This document shows positions 43,033 through 51,543 of a stretch of 64,000 nt of DNA, in pieces. Under the pieces are notes generated by a model that worked only from the letters and a program-made list of their open reading frames with translations, made no database searches and had not been told where the DNA came from. Origin of the DNA: Cryptosporangium phraense (GTDB taxonomy: Bacteria; Actinomycetota; Actinomycetes; Mycobacteriales; Cryptosporangiaceae); the NCBI RefSeq assembly GCF_006912135.1, contig NZ_VIRS01000019.1, forward strand, positions 62,001 through 126,000, given 5' to 3'. Position 1 is the first letter of the stretch; each line of letters opens with the position of its first letter. The translations under genes and the position numbers were made by a program.

Positions 43033-43533
43033 GTGGAGGCGACTGCAGCATACGTACCCGGCTCCCGGGCACCGGGAGACGCCACCGCCGGTCTCTCGGC
43101 AGCGCCGAGGGCCGGAGGCCGCATCTCGGAGGGACAGAGTGTGGACGGCGATCCGGATGCGGACATCGTTCTGCTGACTCTTCCCGCGAACAGCGTTTAC
43201 CTCTCGGTGCTCCGCACCGCCACGGCCGGCCTCGCGGCCCGCTTGCACTTCACGCTGGACGAGATCGAGGATCTGCGGATCGCGGTCGACGAGGCCTGCG
43301 CCATGCTGCTGGCCGGCGAGGAGCTTCCCGACTCCGAGCTGCACTGCCGCTTCACCCTCACGCCCGACGAGATCGCCGTCACCGTCACCCTTCCCGGCGT
43401 CCGCCGCAGCTTGCCCCCGCAGAACACGTTCGCCTGGCAGGTCCTCACGGCCCTGACCGGCGAGGTGGACGCCGAGGTCAGCAACGATCAGCTCACCATC
43501 GGGCTGGTCAAGCGGCGGAGCCGGACCTCGTGA
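43033..43533 (+). CDS. Anti-sigma regulatory factor, RsbW-like
   Basis: GHKL-type anti-sigma protein of 166 residues (or 130 from an inner start). The core VLLTLPANSVYLSVLRTATAGLAARLHFTLDEIEDLRIAVDEACAMLL gives the N-box region with Glu/Asp residues of the RsbW/UsfX family, which hold sigma factors of the SigB/F group by binding and kinase action. Two starts have good ribosome binding sites: GTG 43033 (GGGAGGGG) and GTG 43141 (GGAGGG). The stop overlaps the sigma-factor GTG. Confidence 0.88.
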   Translation: MEATAAYVPGSRAPGDATAGLSAAPRAGGRISEGQSVDGDPDADIVLLTLPANSVYLSVLRTATAGLAARLHFTLDEIEDLRIAVDEACAMLLAGEELPDSELHCRFTLTPDEIAVTVTLPGVRRSLPPQNTFAWQVLTALTGEVDAEVSNDQLTIGLVKRRSRTS

Positions 43534-44522
43534 GCAGCGCTCGACGTCCGGGCTCCTCCGACCCGGCGGTGCGTCCGGCGGGCCGCCGTCCGGGCCGCAG
43601 CGAGCACGAGTCCTCCCGGGTCCCGGTACCGGCCGGGCCGGGTGACGACCAGGCGTCCGACGACGAAGGGCACGCCGAGGCGAGCGCCCCACTGCGCCGC
43701 GCCCCGATGCGCCGTCAGGCGCCGGCCGAGTCCGACACGCCCGACCTCGTGCTCACCGCGGCCGAGCGCGACCGGCACGCCTCCCACGAGCTGTTCCGGC
43801 AGTTGCAGGCCTGCGCGCCGGGCACTCCGGAGTGGCGGACGCACCGCGACGAGCTCGTCCGGCGGCACCTGCCGCTGGCCCACTACCTGGTGCGGCGGTT
43901 CGCCGGCCGGGGCGAGCCGATGGACGACCTGGTGCAGGTCGCGACCATCGGCTTGATCAAGGCGGTGGACCGCTTCGATCTCGAACGCGGGGTCGAATTC
44001 TCCACATATGCAACACCTACGGTGGTTGGTGAAGTCAAACGCCACTTCCGCGACCGCGGCTGGGCCATCCGCGTCCCCCGGCGGATGCAGGAGCACACGC
44101 TCGCCGTCTCCCGGGCCACCGGCGACCTGTTCGGCCGCCTCTCCCGGTCCCCCACGATCGCCGAGCTCGCCGGCTACACCCAGCTCACCGAGGAGGAGGT
44201 CCTCGAGGCGATCGGGTCCGCGCACGCGTACACCACCGTTTCGCTGGACGTCGAACTGGCCGACGACGCCCCCGGGGGCGCCGCTCATCCGGCCGCGGGC
44301 GACGCCCAGGCCGCACTGGAGAACGTCGAGCACCGGGCGTCGCTGCGTCCGCTGCTGAGCCGGTTGACGTCGCGCGAGCGGCAGATCCTGGCCCTGCGGT
44401 TCTTCGCGAACATGACGCAGTCGGAGATCGCCGCGGAGATCGGGGTGTCGCAGATGCACGTGTCCCGACTACTCAGCCGGACGTTGGCACACTTGCGTGA
44501 GGGTCTCGAACACCCTGAGTAG
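43530..44522 (+). CDS. SigB/SigF-family RNA polymerase sigma factor
   Basis: Sigma factor of 330 residues. After a 75-residue Arg/Pro-rich extension come region 2 (HYLVRRFAGRGEPMDDLVQVATIGLIKAVDRFDLERGVEFSTYATPTVVGEVKRHFRDRGWAIRVPR), region 3 and region 4 (LTSRERQILALRFFANMTQSEIAAEIGVSQMHVSRLLSRTLAHLR). It is the SigF/SigB stress type and is encoded directly after its RsbW-like antagonist (GTGA overlap). No anti-anti-sigma gene is adjacent. Confidence 0.92.
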   Translation: MSSARRPGSSDPAVRPAGRRPGRSEHESSRVPVPAGPGDDQASDDEGHAEASAPLRRAPMRRQAPAESDTPDLVLTAAERDRHASHELFRQLQACAPGTPEWRTHRDELVRRHLPLAHYLVRRFAGRGEPMDDLVQVATIGLIKAVDRFDLERGVEFSTYATPTVVGEVKRHFRDRGWAIRVPRRMQEHTLAVSRATGDLFGRLSRSPTIAELAGYTQLTEEEVLEAIGSAHAYTTVSLDVELADDAPGGAAHPAAGDAQAALENVEHRASLRPLLSRLTSRERQILALRFFANMTQSEIAAEIGVSQMHVSRLLSRTLAHLREGLEHPE

Positions 44523-44543
44523 TTCGCCTGCGGTGACGGAGCG

Positions 44544-44945
44544 TCAGAGGCCTATTGCTTTGCGGGAGGCTGGGGCGACCACCAGTGCGACGCACGCGAT
44601 CACCGAGACACCGATCACGGCGCCGAGCACCTTCACCCAGGCGTCGCTGTCTCCGGTGATCATGAAGAACACGACCGGGACGGCCGACAGCTGGATGGCC
44701 ACGGCGAGGCCCCGACCAGCGGGTTTGCGGTTGACCAGCAGGCGACCGGCGAAGAACAGCGCGGCCGCCGCGACCAGCGGCCCGGCGATGATCCAGGCCG
44801 CCGTCTCGAACCGGTCGGCGCCGTTGCGGATCAGCTGAACGATCTCGACGACCGCGAGCACGGTGACCAGCGCGGCCTGGATCCAGAGGACGAGGACGCC
44901 CCAGCGGAGCGTGAGAGGCCCCTGGTCGACGCTTGCGTCAGTCAC
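44544..44945 (-). CDS. Integral membrane protein
   Basis: A 133-residue protein with four hydrophobic helices: GVLVLWIQAALVTVLAVVEIVQLI, AAWIIAGPLVAAAALFFAGRLL, GLAVAIQLSAVPVVFFMI and VLGAVIGVSVIACVALVV. ATG start; divergent from the kinase gene and convergent with sigF. From memory, M. tuberculosis Rv3217c is a membrane protein in the same position. No function recognised. Confidence 0.7.
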   Translation of the reverse strand: MTDASVDQGPLTLRWGVLVLWIQAALVTVLAVVEIVQLIRNGADRFETAAWIIAGPLVAAAALFFAGRLLVNRKPAGRGLAVAIQLSAVPVVFFMITGDSDAWVKVLGAVIGVSVIACVALVVAPASRKAIGL

Positions 44946-44965
44946 AGCCCCAGCCTACCGACAAG

Positions 44966-44971
44966 TAGAGT
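44966..44971 (+). promoter_or_regulatory. Leaderless -10 box TAGAGT
   Basis: TAGAGT, seven bases, then ATG at 44979. No Shine-Dalgarno sequence between. Confidence 0.5.
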
Positions 44972-44978
44972 CGCCACC

Positions 44979-45914
44979 ATGCGTGCACTTCTGGTGGTCA
45001 ACCCTACCGCCACGACCACGCGACCCCGCACTCGTCAGGTGTTGGTCTCGGCCCTCTCGGGCCAGCTCGATCTGGAGATCGTGGAGACCACCCATCGCGG
45101 CCACGCGATCGAACTCGGCACCCGGGCCTCCCGGGAGTCGTACGACGTCGTCGTGGCACTCGGCGGCGACGGCACCGTGAACGAGGTCGTCAACGGAATG
45201 CTGGCCGACGGGCCCCGGCCCGACCTGCCCGCGCTCGGCGTCGTGCCTGGTGGGTCCGCCAACGTCTTCATCCGCGCGCTCGGGGCGCCGCGCGATCCGG
45301 TGGACGCCACCGGGCTGCTGCTGGAGGCCCTCCGAGAGGGCCGTAGGCGGTCGATCGGGCTCGGGCGGGCCAACGACCGCTGGTTCATCTTCTGCGCGGG
45401 CTACGGCCTCGACGCGGCCGTCGTCAGCCGGGTGGAGCGGGCGCGCGGTAACGGACGCACGGCGACGCCGGGGCTCTACGTCCGTTCGGCCGTCGCGCAG
45501 TACCTGGGTGGCCCGGAACGGCGGTCGACAAGTGTCGAACTAAAAGTCGAATCGGATGATCGGGAGCCCGAGCCGAGTGGCCGCTTCGGCGCGGTGATCG
45601 TGCAGAACTGTTCGCCGTGGACCTATTTGGGGGCGCGTCCGGTGAATCCGTGCCCGGAGGCGTCGTTCGAGACCGGTTTGGATTTGTTGGCGCTCCGGGC
45701 GCTCCGACTGCCGAGCACGCTCCGGACCGTCTGGCAGATCCTTTCGCCCGCGCCCGATCCGCACGGACGGCAGGTTCTGAGGCGCCACGACCTCTCCGGG
45801 TTCGTGCTGCGTTCCGACCGGCCACTGGCCGCTCAGGTGGACGGCGACTATCTCGGTGAACTGACCGAGATGCGATTTACCGCCGTTCCCGAGGCACTGC
45901 GCGTCGTGGTCTGA
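44979..45914 (+). CDS. Diacylglycerol kinase-family lipid kinase
   Basis: Soluble or membrane-peripheral kinase of 311 residues in the DagK/YegS group. It starts MRALLVVNPTATTTRPRTRQVL, then the catalytic VVALGGDGTVNEVVNGM, VVPGGSANVFIRALGAPRDP and the long C-terminal beta sandwich with GRFGAVIVQNCSPWTYLGARP and RPLAAQVDGDYLG. It phosphorylates a diacylglycerol, sphingoid or similar lipid. ATG at 44979 follows TAGAGT by seven bases. Confidence 0.88.
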   Translation: MRALLVVNPTATTTRPRTRQVLVSALSGQLDLEIVETTHRGHAIELGTRASRESYDVVVALGGDGTVNEVVNGMLADGPRPDLPALGVVPGGSANVFIRALGAPRDPVDATGLLLEALREGRRRSIGLGRANDRWFIFCAGYGLDAAVVSRVERARGNGRTATPGLYVRSAVAQYLGGPERRSTSVELKVESDDREPEPSGRFGAVIVQNCSPWTYLGARPVNPCPEASFETGLDLLALRALRLPSTLRTVWQILSPAPDPHGRQVLRRHDLSGFVLRSDRPLAAQVDGDYLGELTEMRFTAVPEALRVVV

Positions 45915-46235
45915 GTCCGCCACTCAGTAATTTTCGGGCACACTCCCGGAACTCCCTTAAAAATTCCTCGTGTAGACGCGTTTTAGGCGTTAAGAAGCGC
46001 GGAACCCACCGCCGCATGAGCGTTCATGACAGTGAGGGGCGTTACCCACCGAACCGGCTTTAGTCGGCTCAGTCGGCGCACCCCTGCGGTTCGGACCACG
46101 ACGGTGGCTGCGGAGCGTAACTCTCCGGGCATCTTGTGCCTGATATGAGGGTGAAGTACACCGTTACTAGCGTATTGTCCGATCTAACCGCAGGTGAGTC
46201 GGCTCACCGCCGTCTTAAATAAGGTTCACAACCCC
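45915..46235. other. Long leader region upstream of whiB1
   Basis: About 320 bases with no frame of good codon bias and lower GC. It contains several AT-rich runs (for example around 45955-46000 and 46205-46220) and is probably a promoter/leader for whiB1, ending with the TTGACA box at 46236. Confidence 0.5.
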
Positions 46236-46241
46236 TTGACA
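46236..46241 (+). promoter_or_regulatory. -35 box TTGACA upstream of whiB1
   Basis: A perfect TTGACA. About 17 bases later lies AGCATT, a poor -10, inside the CRP-like palindrome. The transcription start is uncertain. Confidence 0.4.
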
Positions 46242-46252
46242 TAGCAGCTGTT

Positions 46253-46268
46253 CGTGAAAGCATTCACA
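46253..46268. promoter_or_regulatory. CRP-like site in the whiB1 promoter
   Basis: CGTGA-AAGCAT-TCACA, differing from the TGTGA-N6-TCACA consensus of cAMP receptor proteins at one base. It is centred 18-20 bases downstream of a TTGACA box and 95 bases before the whiB1 ATG. In M. tuberculosis, whiB1 is known to be a CRP target. Confidence 0.65.
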
Positions 46269-46355
46269 AGCAACACCACACATGAGCTCGCAGCCGCCGT
46301 CCGGCTCGGTGTGGGCATGGACGGCGACCCGCAGATCAATACGAGGAGAATTGGC

Positions 46356-46604
46356 ATGGACTGGCGCCACCGCGCCCTCTGCCGCGACGAGGACCCCGAG
46401 CTGTTCTTCCCGATCGGGACGACCGGCCCGGCGCTGTTGCAGGTGGAAGAGGCGAAGGCTGTCTGCCGCCGCTGTTCGGTCACGGAGTCGTGTCTCCAGT
46501 GGGCGATCGAGTCGGGTCAGGACGCCGGCGTGTGGGGCGGCATGAGCGAGGACGAACGCCGGGCGCTCAAGCGCCGCAACCGGCAGCGCGCCCGCACCGC
46601 CTGA
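46356..46604 (+). CDS. whiB1: WhiB1-type iron-sulphur regulator
   Basis: An 82-residue Wbl protein, ATG with GAGGAG seven bases upstream. Cys9, Cys37, Cys40 and Cys46 are the [4Fe-4S] ligands, followed by GVWGGMSEDERRALKRRNRQRARTA. The sequence MDWRHRALCRDEDPELFFPIG is close to mycobacterial WhiB1/WblE, an essential nitric-oxide-responsive regulator that binds SigA region 4. A CRP-like site lies upstream and a strong terminator downstream, so it is monocistronic. Confidence 0.95.
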   Translation: MDWRHRALCRDEDPELFFPIGTTGPALLQVEEAKAVCRRCSVTESCLQWAIESGQDAGVWGGMSEDERRALKRRNRQRARTA

Positions 46605-46625
46605 AACCTTCGCACGAGCCTGACC

Positions 46626-46660
46626 GGCCCGGCACTCCTTCTCAAAGGAGTGACCGGGCC
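46626..46660 (+). terminator. Terminator after whiB1
   Basis: 15-base-pair stem (GGCCCGGCACTCCTT paired with AAGGAGTG-A-CCGGGCC, one bulged A) and a CTCA loop, 22 bases past the stop codon. Confidence 0.8.
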
Positions 46661-46746
46661 GTTCATGTTGTAGGGGATCCGGCGCTGGGACTTGCCGCTG
46701 GGACTTGCCGCTGGGGCCGGGCGCTGGGGCCGGGCGCTGGCGCCGG

Positions 46747-46890
46747 GCGCTGGGGCCGAGCCGGACGCTGGGGCCGCGCCGGGCGCTGCGACCAAGCCGG
46801 GCGCTGCGACCAAGCCGGGCGCTGCGACCAAGCCGGGCGCTGGGGCCGAGCCGGGCGCTGGGGCCGCGCCGGGCGCTGCGGCCGAGCCGG
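46747..46890. repeat. Tandem array A, 18-base unit, eight copies
   Basis: Eight consecutive 18-base units of the form GCGCTG-(G/C)-G-(G/A)-CC-(G/A)-(A/C)-GCCGG. Three central copies are identical (46783-46836). Flanked by shorter imperfect copies from about 46685. As the unit is a multiple of three it can be read as a six-residue Ala/Gly/Pro repeat, but no convincing gene surrounds it. Confidence 0.85.
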
Positions 46891-47037
46891 GCGCTGGGAG
46901 CCCTGGTGTGATGCGACCGGGGCGAGGGGCCTGCCCGGGCACCTGCCTGGCGGGGCGCCCGAGCTTGGCGCTTAGTACTGCCATGGCAGTCACCGATTTC
47001 CGCGTGTCCGCAGGGCCCGGCGCGCAGATTGCGGGCT

Positions 47038-47060
47038 TTCCGGGCTCAAACAGCCCGGAA
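47038..47060. repeat. Perfect inverted repeat in the whiB1-pdtaS gap
   Basis: TTCCGGGCT-CAAAC-AGCCCGGAA, nine-base arms. No gene ends close by; possible terminator or protein-binding site. Confidence 0.5.
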
Positions 47061-47235
47061 TAACCCCGATTTAGCGTCAAACCGCAGAGCGCATCCGGGA
47101 ACGTAGCGGAAATCGGCCGCCGATCCGCGCTGTCGGCGCCACGGCCGCACCAACAGCGGTCGCAGTACCGGTGCGTGGCATCCCGCGCTAGACACCTGGC
47201 GCGGGCCGCGCCGGGCCAGGCTCCAAGGCGGGGGC

Positions 47236-47350
47236 CAGGCTCCAGAGCGGAGGCCAGGCTCCAGAGCGGAGGCCAGGCTCCAGAGCGGAGGCCAGGCTCC
47301 AGAGCGGGGCGCCAGGCTCCAGAGCGGAGGCCAGGCTCCAGAGCGGGGCC
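47236..47350. repeat. Tandem array B, 19-base unit, six copies
   Basis: Six copies starting with CAGGCTCCAGAGCGG at spacings of 19, 19, 19, 20 and 19 bases. Degenerate copies continue to about 47430. The unit is not a multiple of three, so the array is not protein-coding. Confidence 0.85.
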
Positions 47351-47765
47351 GGGCTCCAGGGCTGGGGGCCGGGCTCCGGGGCGGGGGCCGGGACTCAGGG
47401 CGGGGGCCGGGACCCAGGGCGGGGGCCGGGCGGGCTCGCCGGGGCAAAGCAGCCAGGGTCCGAGGCAGCACCGCCGAGGCCGAGCCGAGCCACCGGGATC
47501 GAGCCGCCGGAGACGAGCCGCTGGGGCCGAGGCAAGCCGGAGTTGGCGCCCATACGGCGCCCCGCCCATACGGCGCCCTCGCTCATGCAGCGCCGCCGCC
47601 GCCTGCTGCACCGCACGGCGCGGACGGAAACCCCGAGCAGCGCTAGCGACCGCGCCCCACCCCAAGACCGTGCCCACCCCAAGTGCGCGCCCTCGCACCA
47701 AGACCGCACCCTCGCCCCGCGCGGCACCCCGCCCCGCAGCCCCTCGCCTTGCAGCCCCTCGCCTT

Positions 47766-47821
47766 GCGGCACCCCGCCCGCGGCACCCCGCCCGCGGCAC
47801 CCCGCCCGCGGCACCCTGCCC
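47766..47821. repeat. Tandem array C, 14-base unit, four copies
   Basis: Four copies of GCGGCACCCCGCCC (the last with one substitution), preceded by two copies of a CCCCTCGCCTTGC motif. Not a multiple of three; non-coding. Confidence 0.8.
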
Positions 47822-47949
47822 CGCGGCGCCCGGCTCTCGGCACCCGCAGCTGCACGGGGCACTGCCACTGGAGGCCCGCAACCTCCACGGCCCGGGACCT
47901 CGGCCCGGCAACCCGCGACCCGGCGACCCGCGACCCCGCGGCCCGCGGC

Positions 47950-49425
47950 CTAGCGCGAAGGAATCAACGGCACGACCAAAACCGCCTCAGTCCCCCCCTC
48001 CGGCCGCGGCCGCAATTCCAGAGTCCCGTTCAACTCCCCCGTCACCAACGTCCGAACGATCTGCAGCCCCAACCGCTCCGAGCTGTCCAGCTCGAAATTC
48101 TCCGGCAACCCCATCCCATCGTCAGTGATCCGCACATGCAGCCGCCCGCGCCAGCGATGAGCGGCCACCGTCACCTCGCCCGCCTGCCCCGGCCCGTACG
48201 CGTGCTCCACCGCGTTCTGCACGAGCTCGGTCGACACGGTCACCAACGGCGTCGCGATCTGCGCCGCCAGCACCCCGAACGACCCGACCCGCCGCACCCG
48301 CACCCGCGACTCCGGCGCCGCGACATCCGCGACCATCGAGATCACCCGGTCGACGATCGAGTCGAAGTCCACGGTCTCGTCCAGCGACGACGCCAGCGTC
48401 TCGTGCACCATCGCGATCGACGCGACCCGTCGCACCGACTCCTCCAGCGCCGCCCGGGCGTCGGCCGTCCCGACCCGGCGGGCCTGCAGCCTCAGCAGCG
48501 CGGCCACCGTCTGGAGGTTGTTCTTGACCCGGTGGTGGATCTCCCGGATCGTCGCGTCCTTGGTCACCAACGCCTTGTCACGGCGCCGGACGTCGGTCAC
48601 GTCACGCACCAGCACCAGCGCCCCGATCGGCACCCCGTCGGGCAGCAGCGGCAGCGCCCGGATCAGCACGGTCGCCCCCCGGGCCTCGACCTCGGTCCGC
48701 CCCTTCACCTCGCCCCGCACCGCGGCCAGGATCCGCGAACACACCTCGCCGCCGTCGAGCGGGTCGGTCGCCAGCCCCCGGGTCAGCGTCGCCAGGTCCT
48801 CCCCCACCAGGTCACCGGCCAGCCCCAGCCGCCGGTAGGCCGACTGCGCGTTCGGGCTGGCGTAGGTCACGATCCCCAGCGAGTTGAGCCGCACCAGCCC
48901 GTCCCCCACCCGGGGCGCGGACGCGGTCTTCTCCTCGGTCGGCGGCGGCGGGAACGACCCGCCCGCCACCATCAGGCAGAGGTCGTCGGCCGCCTGCAGG
49001 TAGCTGAGCTCGAGCTGGCTCGGGACGCGCGTCGCGGCCAGGTTCGTCACCCGGCCGACCACCGCGATCACCCGATCCTCCCGGCGCACCGGGACCGCCT
49101 CCTGCCGGGCCGGGACCCCGTCGTGCCAGACCGGGTCGCCCTCCCGCCAGATCCGCCGCTCGATCATCGCGGTCGTGAGCTGCTCGACGACCGATCCCGT
49201 CGCCATCTTGCCGACCATGTCGTCGTGGTACGCGGTGGGCGCGGTCGTCGGACGCACCTGCGCGGCGCAGAGGAAGCCGCTCTCCGCGACCGGGAGCCAG
49301 AGCAGGAGGTCGGCGAAGCTCAGGTCGGCCAGCAGCTGCCAGTCGCCGGCCAGGCGGTGGAGGTGGTCGAGGTCCTCGCCGGACAACGACGTGTGTTCTT
49401 CAACGAGGTCCCGCAGTGTCGACAC
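47950..49425 (-). CDS. pdtaS: PdtaS-type sensor histidine kinase
   Basis: Cytosolic kinase of 491 residues. The N-terminal GAF-type domain starts VSTLRDLVEEHTSLSGEDLDHLHRLAGDWQLLADLSFADLLLW, matching mycobacterial PdtaS (Rv3220c). A PAS-like domain covers GDGLVRLNSLGIVTYASPNAQSAYRRLGL, then the HisKA_2 box DATIREIHHRVKNNLQTVAALLRLQARR and a HATPase with VSTELVQNAVEHAYG and SSERLGLQIVRTLV. PdtaS phosphorylates PdtaR, an RNA-binding ANTAR antiterminator, which is not in this window. GTG at 49425 chosen by homology. Confidence 0.92.
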   Translation of the reverse strand: MSTLRDLVEEHTSLSGEDLDHLHRLAGDWQLLADLSFADLLLWLPVAESGFLCAAQVRPTTAPTAYHDDMVGKMATGSVVEQLTTAMIERRIWREGDPVWHDGVPARQEAVPVRREDRVIAVVGRVTNLAATRVPSQLELSYLQAADDLCLMVAGGSFPPPPTEEKTASAPRVGDGLVRLNSLGIVTYASPNAQSAYRRLGLAGDLVGEDLATLTRGLATDPLDGGEVCSRILAAVRGEVKGRTEVEARGATVLIRALPLLPDGVPIGALVLVRDVTDVRRRDKALVTKDATIREIHHRVKNNLQTVAALLRLQARRVGTADARAALEESVRRVASIAMVHETLASSLDETVDFDSIVDRVISMVADVAAPESRVRVRRVGSFGVLAAQIATPLVTVSTELVQNAVEHAYGPGQAGEVTVAAHRWRGRLHVRITDDGMGLPENFELDSSERLGLQIVRTLVTGELNGTLELRPRPEGGTEAVLVVPLIPSR

Positions 49426-49656
49426 GACTCCGATCGTTGCACGGGGAGTTTTCGAACTTGTGAGCTGATCCGCCGAACGGGTGGATTCGCTAACGCGCAG
49501 CGTGATCCTCCCTTCGGAGGGTGCTGCGCTGGTCGCGGTACGCAATCGGGGTTCCGGACCGGCTACCGGCCGGTATAGGGATCGTCCAGACTCGTACCGG
49601 CGGCTCAGGTTCGTGTGCCACACTCCGGCCACGGGGCATCACCGCAGGTTGCGGGT

Positions 49657-50859
49657 GTGAGGGACGGGACACAAGAGACAGTCGAGGCTCGTTTGGTGAG
49701 GGATCCGCTGCAGCGTCTGCGTGACGCGTACTCGGTCCGGACCGTCGCCGGGCTCACCCGGCGGCTCCGGCCACGCCCAGTCGGTGGTGACGGCCTGGTC
49801 GACCTGGCCGGCAGCGACTTCCTGGGGCTCAGCTCCGACGAGCGGGTGGTGTCGGCCGCCGCGGCGGCCGCGCTCACCTGGGGCGCCGGCGCGACCGGCT
49901 CACGTCTGCTGAGCGGTACGACCGCGCTGCACGCCGAGCTCGAGGCCGCGCTCGCCCGGTTCTCCGGCGCGCCCGACGCGCTGGTCTTCTCGTCCGGGTA
50001 CCTGGCCGACCTCGGCGTCCTGGCGGCCCTCGGCGGGCCCGAGGTCCTCGTCGTCTCCGACGAACAGAACCACCCTGCCCTGGTGGACGCCTGCCGGCTG
50101 TCGCGTTCGCGGGTGACCGTCGTTCCCCATCGGGACGTAGGGGCAGTCGAACGGGCGCTGGCCGGGCGTCCGGAAGAGCACGCGGTGGTCGTCACCGACG
50201 CGGTGTTCGCGGTCGCCGGAGACCTGGCGCCGCTGCCCGAGCTGGCCGAGGCGTGCCGCCGGTACGACGCGCTGCTCGTCGTCGACGAGGCGAACGCGCT
50301 GGGCGTGCTCGGTGAGCGGGGACGCGGTGCGGTGTACGCGGCCGGGCTGGCCGGCGAGCCGGCCGTCGTCCGGACGATGTCGCTGGCCAAGTCGCTCGGG
50401 TCGCAGGGCGGGGCCGTGGTGGGGGCTCCGGACGTGATCCAGGAATTGATCGACCGGGCCCGGCCGTTCCTGGTCGACACCGGGCTGGCGCCCGGGTCGG
50501 TGGCGTCCGCGCTGACCGCGCTGCGGATCCTGTCGTCGACGCCGGACCTGGTCGGGGCGGTGCGGGCCCGGGCCGGGGAGCTGGCCTGGGCGGCTCGGCA
50601 GGCCGGTCTTCCGGTGACCCGGCCGGACGCGGCCGTGCTCTCGGTGACGATCGGGGACCCGCACGCGGCCCTGCACGCGCAGGCGGTGTGTGCGGAGTTC
50701 GGGGTGAAGGTGGGGTGCATCCGGCCGCCGTCGGTACCCGAGGGGCGCTCGTGTCTGCGCCTGACCGCCCGGGCGACGCTCACCGACGCGGAGGTCGCGC
50801 TGGCCGGCCGGGCCTTCGCCGCCGTCGCCCGGATGCTCCACACCCCGAGCCGCCGATGA
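49657..50859 (+). CDS. bioF: 8-amino-7-oxononanoate synthase (BioF-type)
   Basis: PLP enzyme of 400 residues that joins pimeloyl-ACP/CoA and alanine in biotin synthesis. It shows GSDFLGLSSDERV, TGSRLLSGTTALHAELEAALARFSG, the cofactor Asp-x-Ala in VVDEANALGVLG, and the Schiff-base Lys in MSLAKSLGSQGGAVVG. The start is not marked by a Shine-Dalgarno sequence; GTG 49657 is used, 49615 and 49696 are alternatives. bioD lies 6.4 kb away; bioA and bioB are not in the window. Confidence 0.85.
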   Translation: MRDGTQETVEARLVRDPLQRLRDAYSVRTVAGLTRRLRPRPVGGDGLVDLAGSDFLGLSSDERVVSAAAAAALTWGAGATGSRLLSGTTALHAELEAALARFSGAPDALVFSSGYLADLGVLAALGGPEVLVVSDEQNHPALVDACRLSRSRVTVVPHRDVGAVERALAGRPEEHAVVVTDAVFAVAGDLAPLPELAEACRRYDALLVVDEANALGVLGERGRGAVYAAGLAGEPAVVRTMSLAKSLGSQGGAVVGAPDVIQELIDRARPFLVDTGLAPGSVASALTALRILSSTPDLVGAVRARAGELAWAARQAGLPVTRPDAAVLSVTIGDPHAALHAQAVCAEFGVKVGCIRPPSVPEGRSCLRLTARATLTDAEVALAGRAFAAVARMLHTPSRR

Positions 50860-50880
50860 ACGCCTCGACGGGTCGGGCGG

Positions 50881-50910
50881 GCCGCCCCGGGTCGCGCTTC
50901 CCGGGGCGGC
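50881..50910. terminator. Hairpin after bioF
   Basis: GCCGCCCCGGG / CCCGGGGCGGC, perfect 11-base stem with an eight-base loop, 21 bases past the bioF stop and between convergent genes. Confidence 0.75.
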
Positions 50911-50961
50911 CGCCCTTCGAGCCGGGCGTTCCCGTGCGCCCGGCCGGGTCCGACGGTCCGG

Positions 50962-51420
50962 TCACGACGGGCGCCGGCGACGCTTGCGCCGGGGCGGACC
51001 GGACGGCGGAGCCGGCTCGATCGTCACCCGCTCGGGCAGCGGAATCGGCAGGCGGTGCTCACCGCGGCTGCGATCGACCCAGCACAGGTCGATGCCCATC
51101 CCCGGCGTCCGTCCGGCCCGGACCACCTCGGTGCGGATGTGCCCGCCGGCCGGCACCCGGGTCGCGGTGCCCGGGCGCACCTCGGTCGCCCGTCCGTACA
51201 CATCGGGCACCAGCTCGAACCAGGCCAGCAGCGCCTCGGAGCGACCCACGTTGTGAGCGGTCAGCACCCAGCCGGTGGCCGTCGGCATCCGTAAGACGGT
51301 GAACGTCGGCTCGTCCCGCTCGCGCCGGGCAAGCTGGTACATCACTGCGATGGTGAACAGAGCGATCACTACGGTGAGCAGGCCGATCCACGCTTCCGCG
51401 TCCACATCGAACACCTCCAT
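50962..51420 (-). CDS. Hypothetical single-pass membrane protein
   Basis: A 152-residue protein with one N-terminal helix (AWIGLLTVVIALFTIAVMYQLA), then a compact domain (FTVLRMPTATGWVLTAHNVGRSEALLAWFELVPDVYG .. GHIRTEVVRAGRTPGMGIDLCWVDRS) and a very basic tail ending RRKRRRRPS. The domain has a beta-sandwich look. No family recognised. ATG start; convergent with bioF. Confidence 0.65.
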   Translation of the reverse strand: MEVFDVDAEAWIGLLTVVIALFTIAVMYQLARRERDEPTFTVLRMPTATGWVLTAHNVGRSEALLAWFELVPDVYGRATEVRPGTATRVPAGGHIRTEVVRAGRTPGMGIDLCWVDRSRGEHRLPIPLPERVTIEPAPPSGPPRRKRRRRPS

Positions 51421-51543
51421 CGGCCCGCAAACCGCAGCGATAGTTATGCGTCGGAGTGATTGCAGAAAGCATGACTGAGATCTGCATCATGCACAAGGCA
51501 CGAAGCTGATCCAGGCTCGCTTCGGCGCGCGAGTGGACGTCCG

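Noticed and set aside
46692-47063. A plus-strand frame with a six-residue Ala/Gly/Pro repeat
   Set aside because: No ribosome binding site and no family; most likely a by-product of the 18-base array.
46747-47821. CRISPR array
   Set aside because: Repeats are directly tandem with no unique spacers, have different unit lengths, and no cas genes are near.
46517-47911. A 464-codon minus-strand frame across the repeat arrays
   Set aside because: It overlaps the whiB1 3' end, is mostly repeat-derived Pro/Ala/Gly/Arg sequence, and two of the three arrays have units that are not multiples of three.
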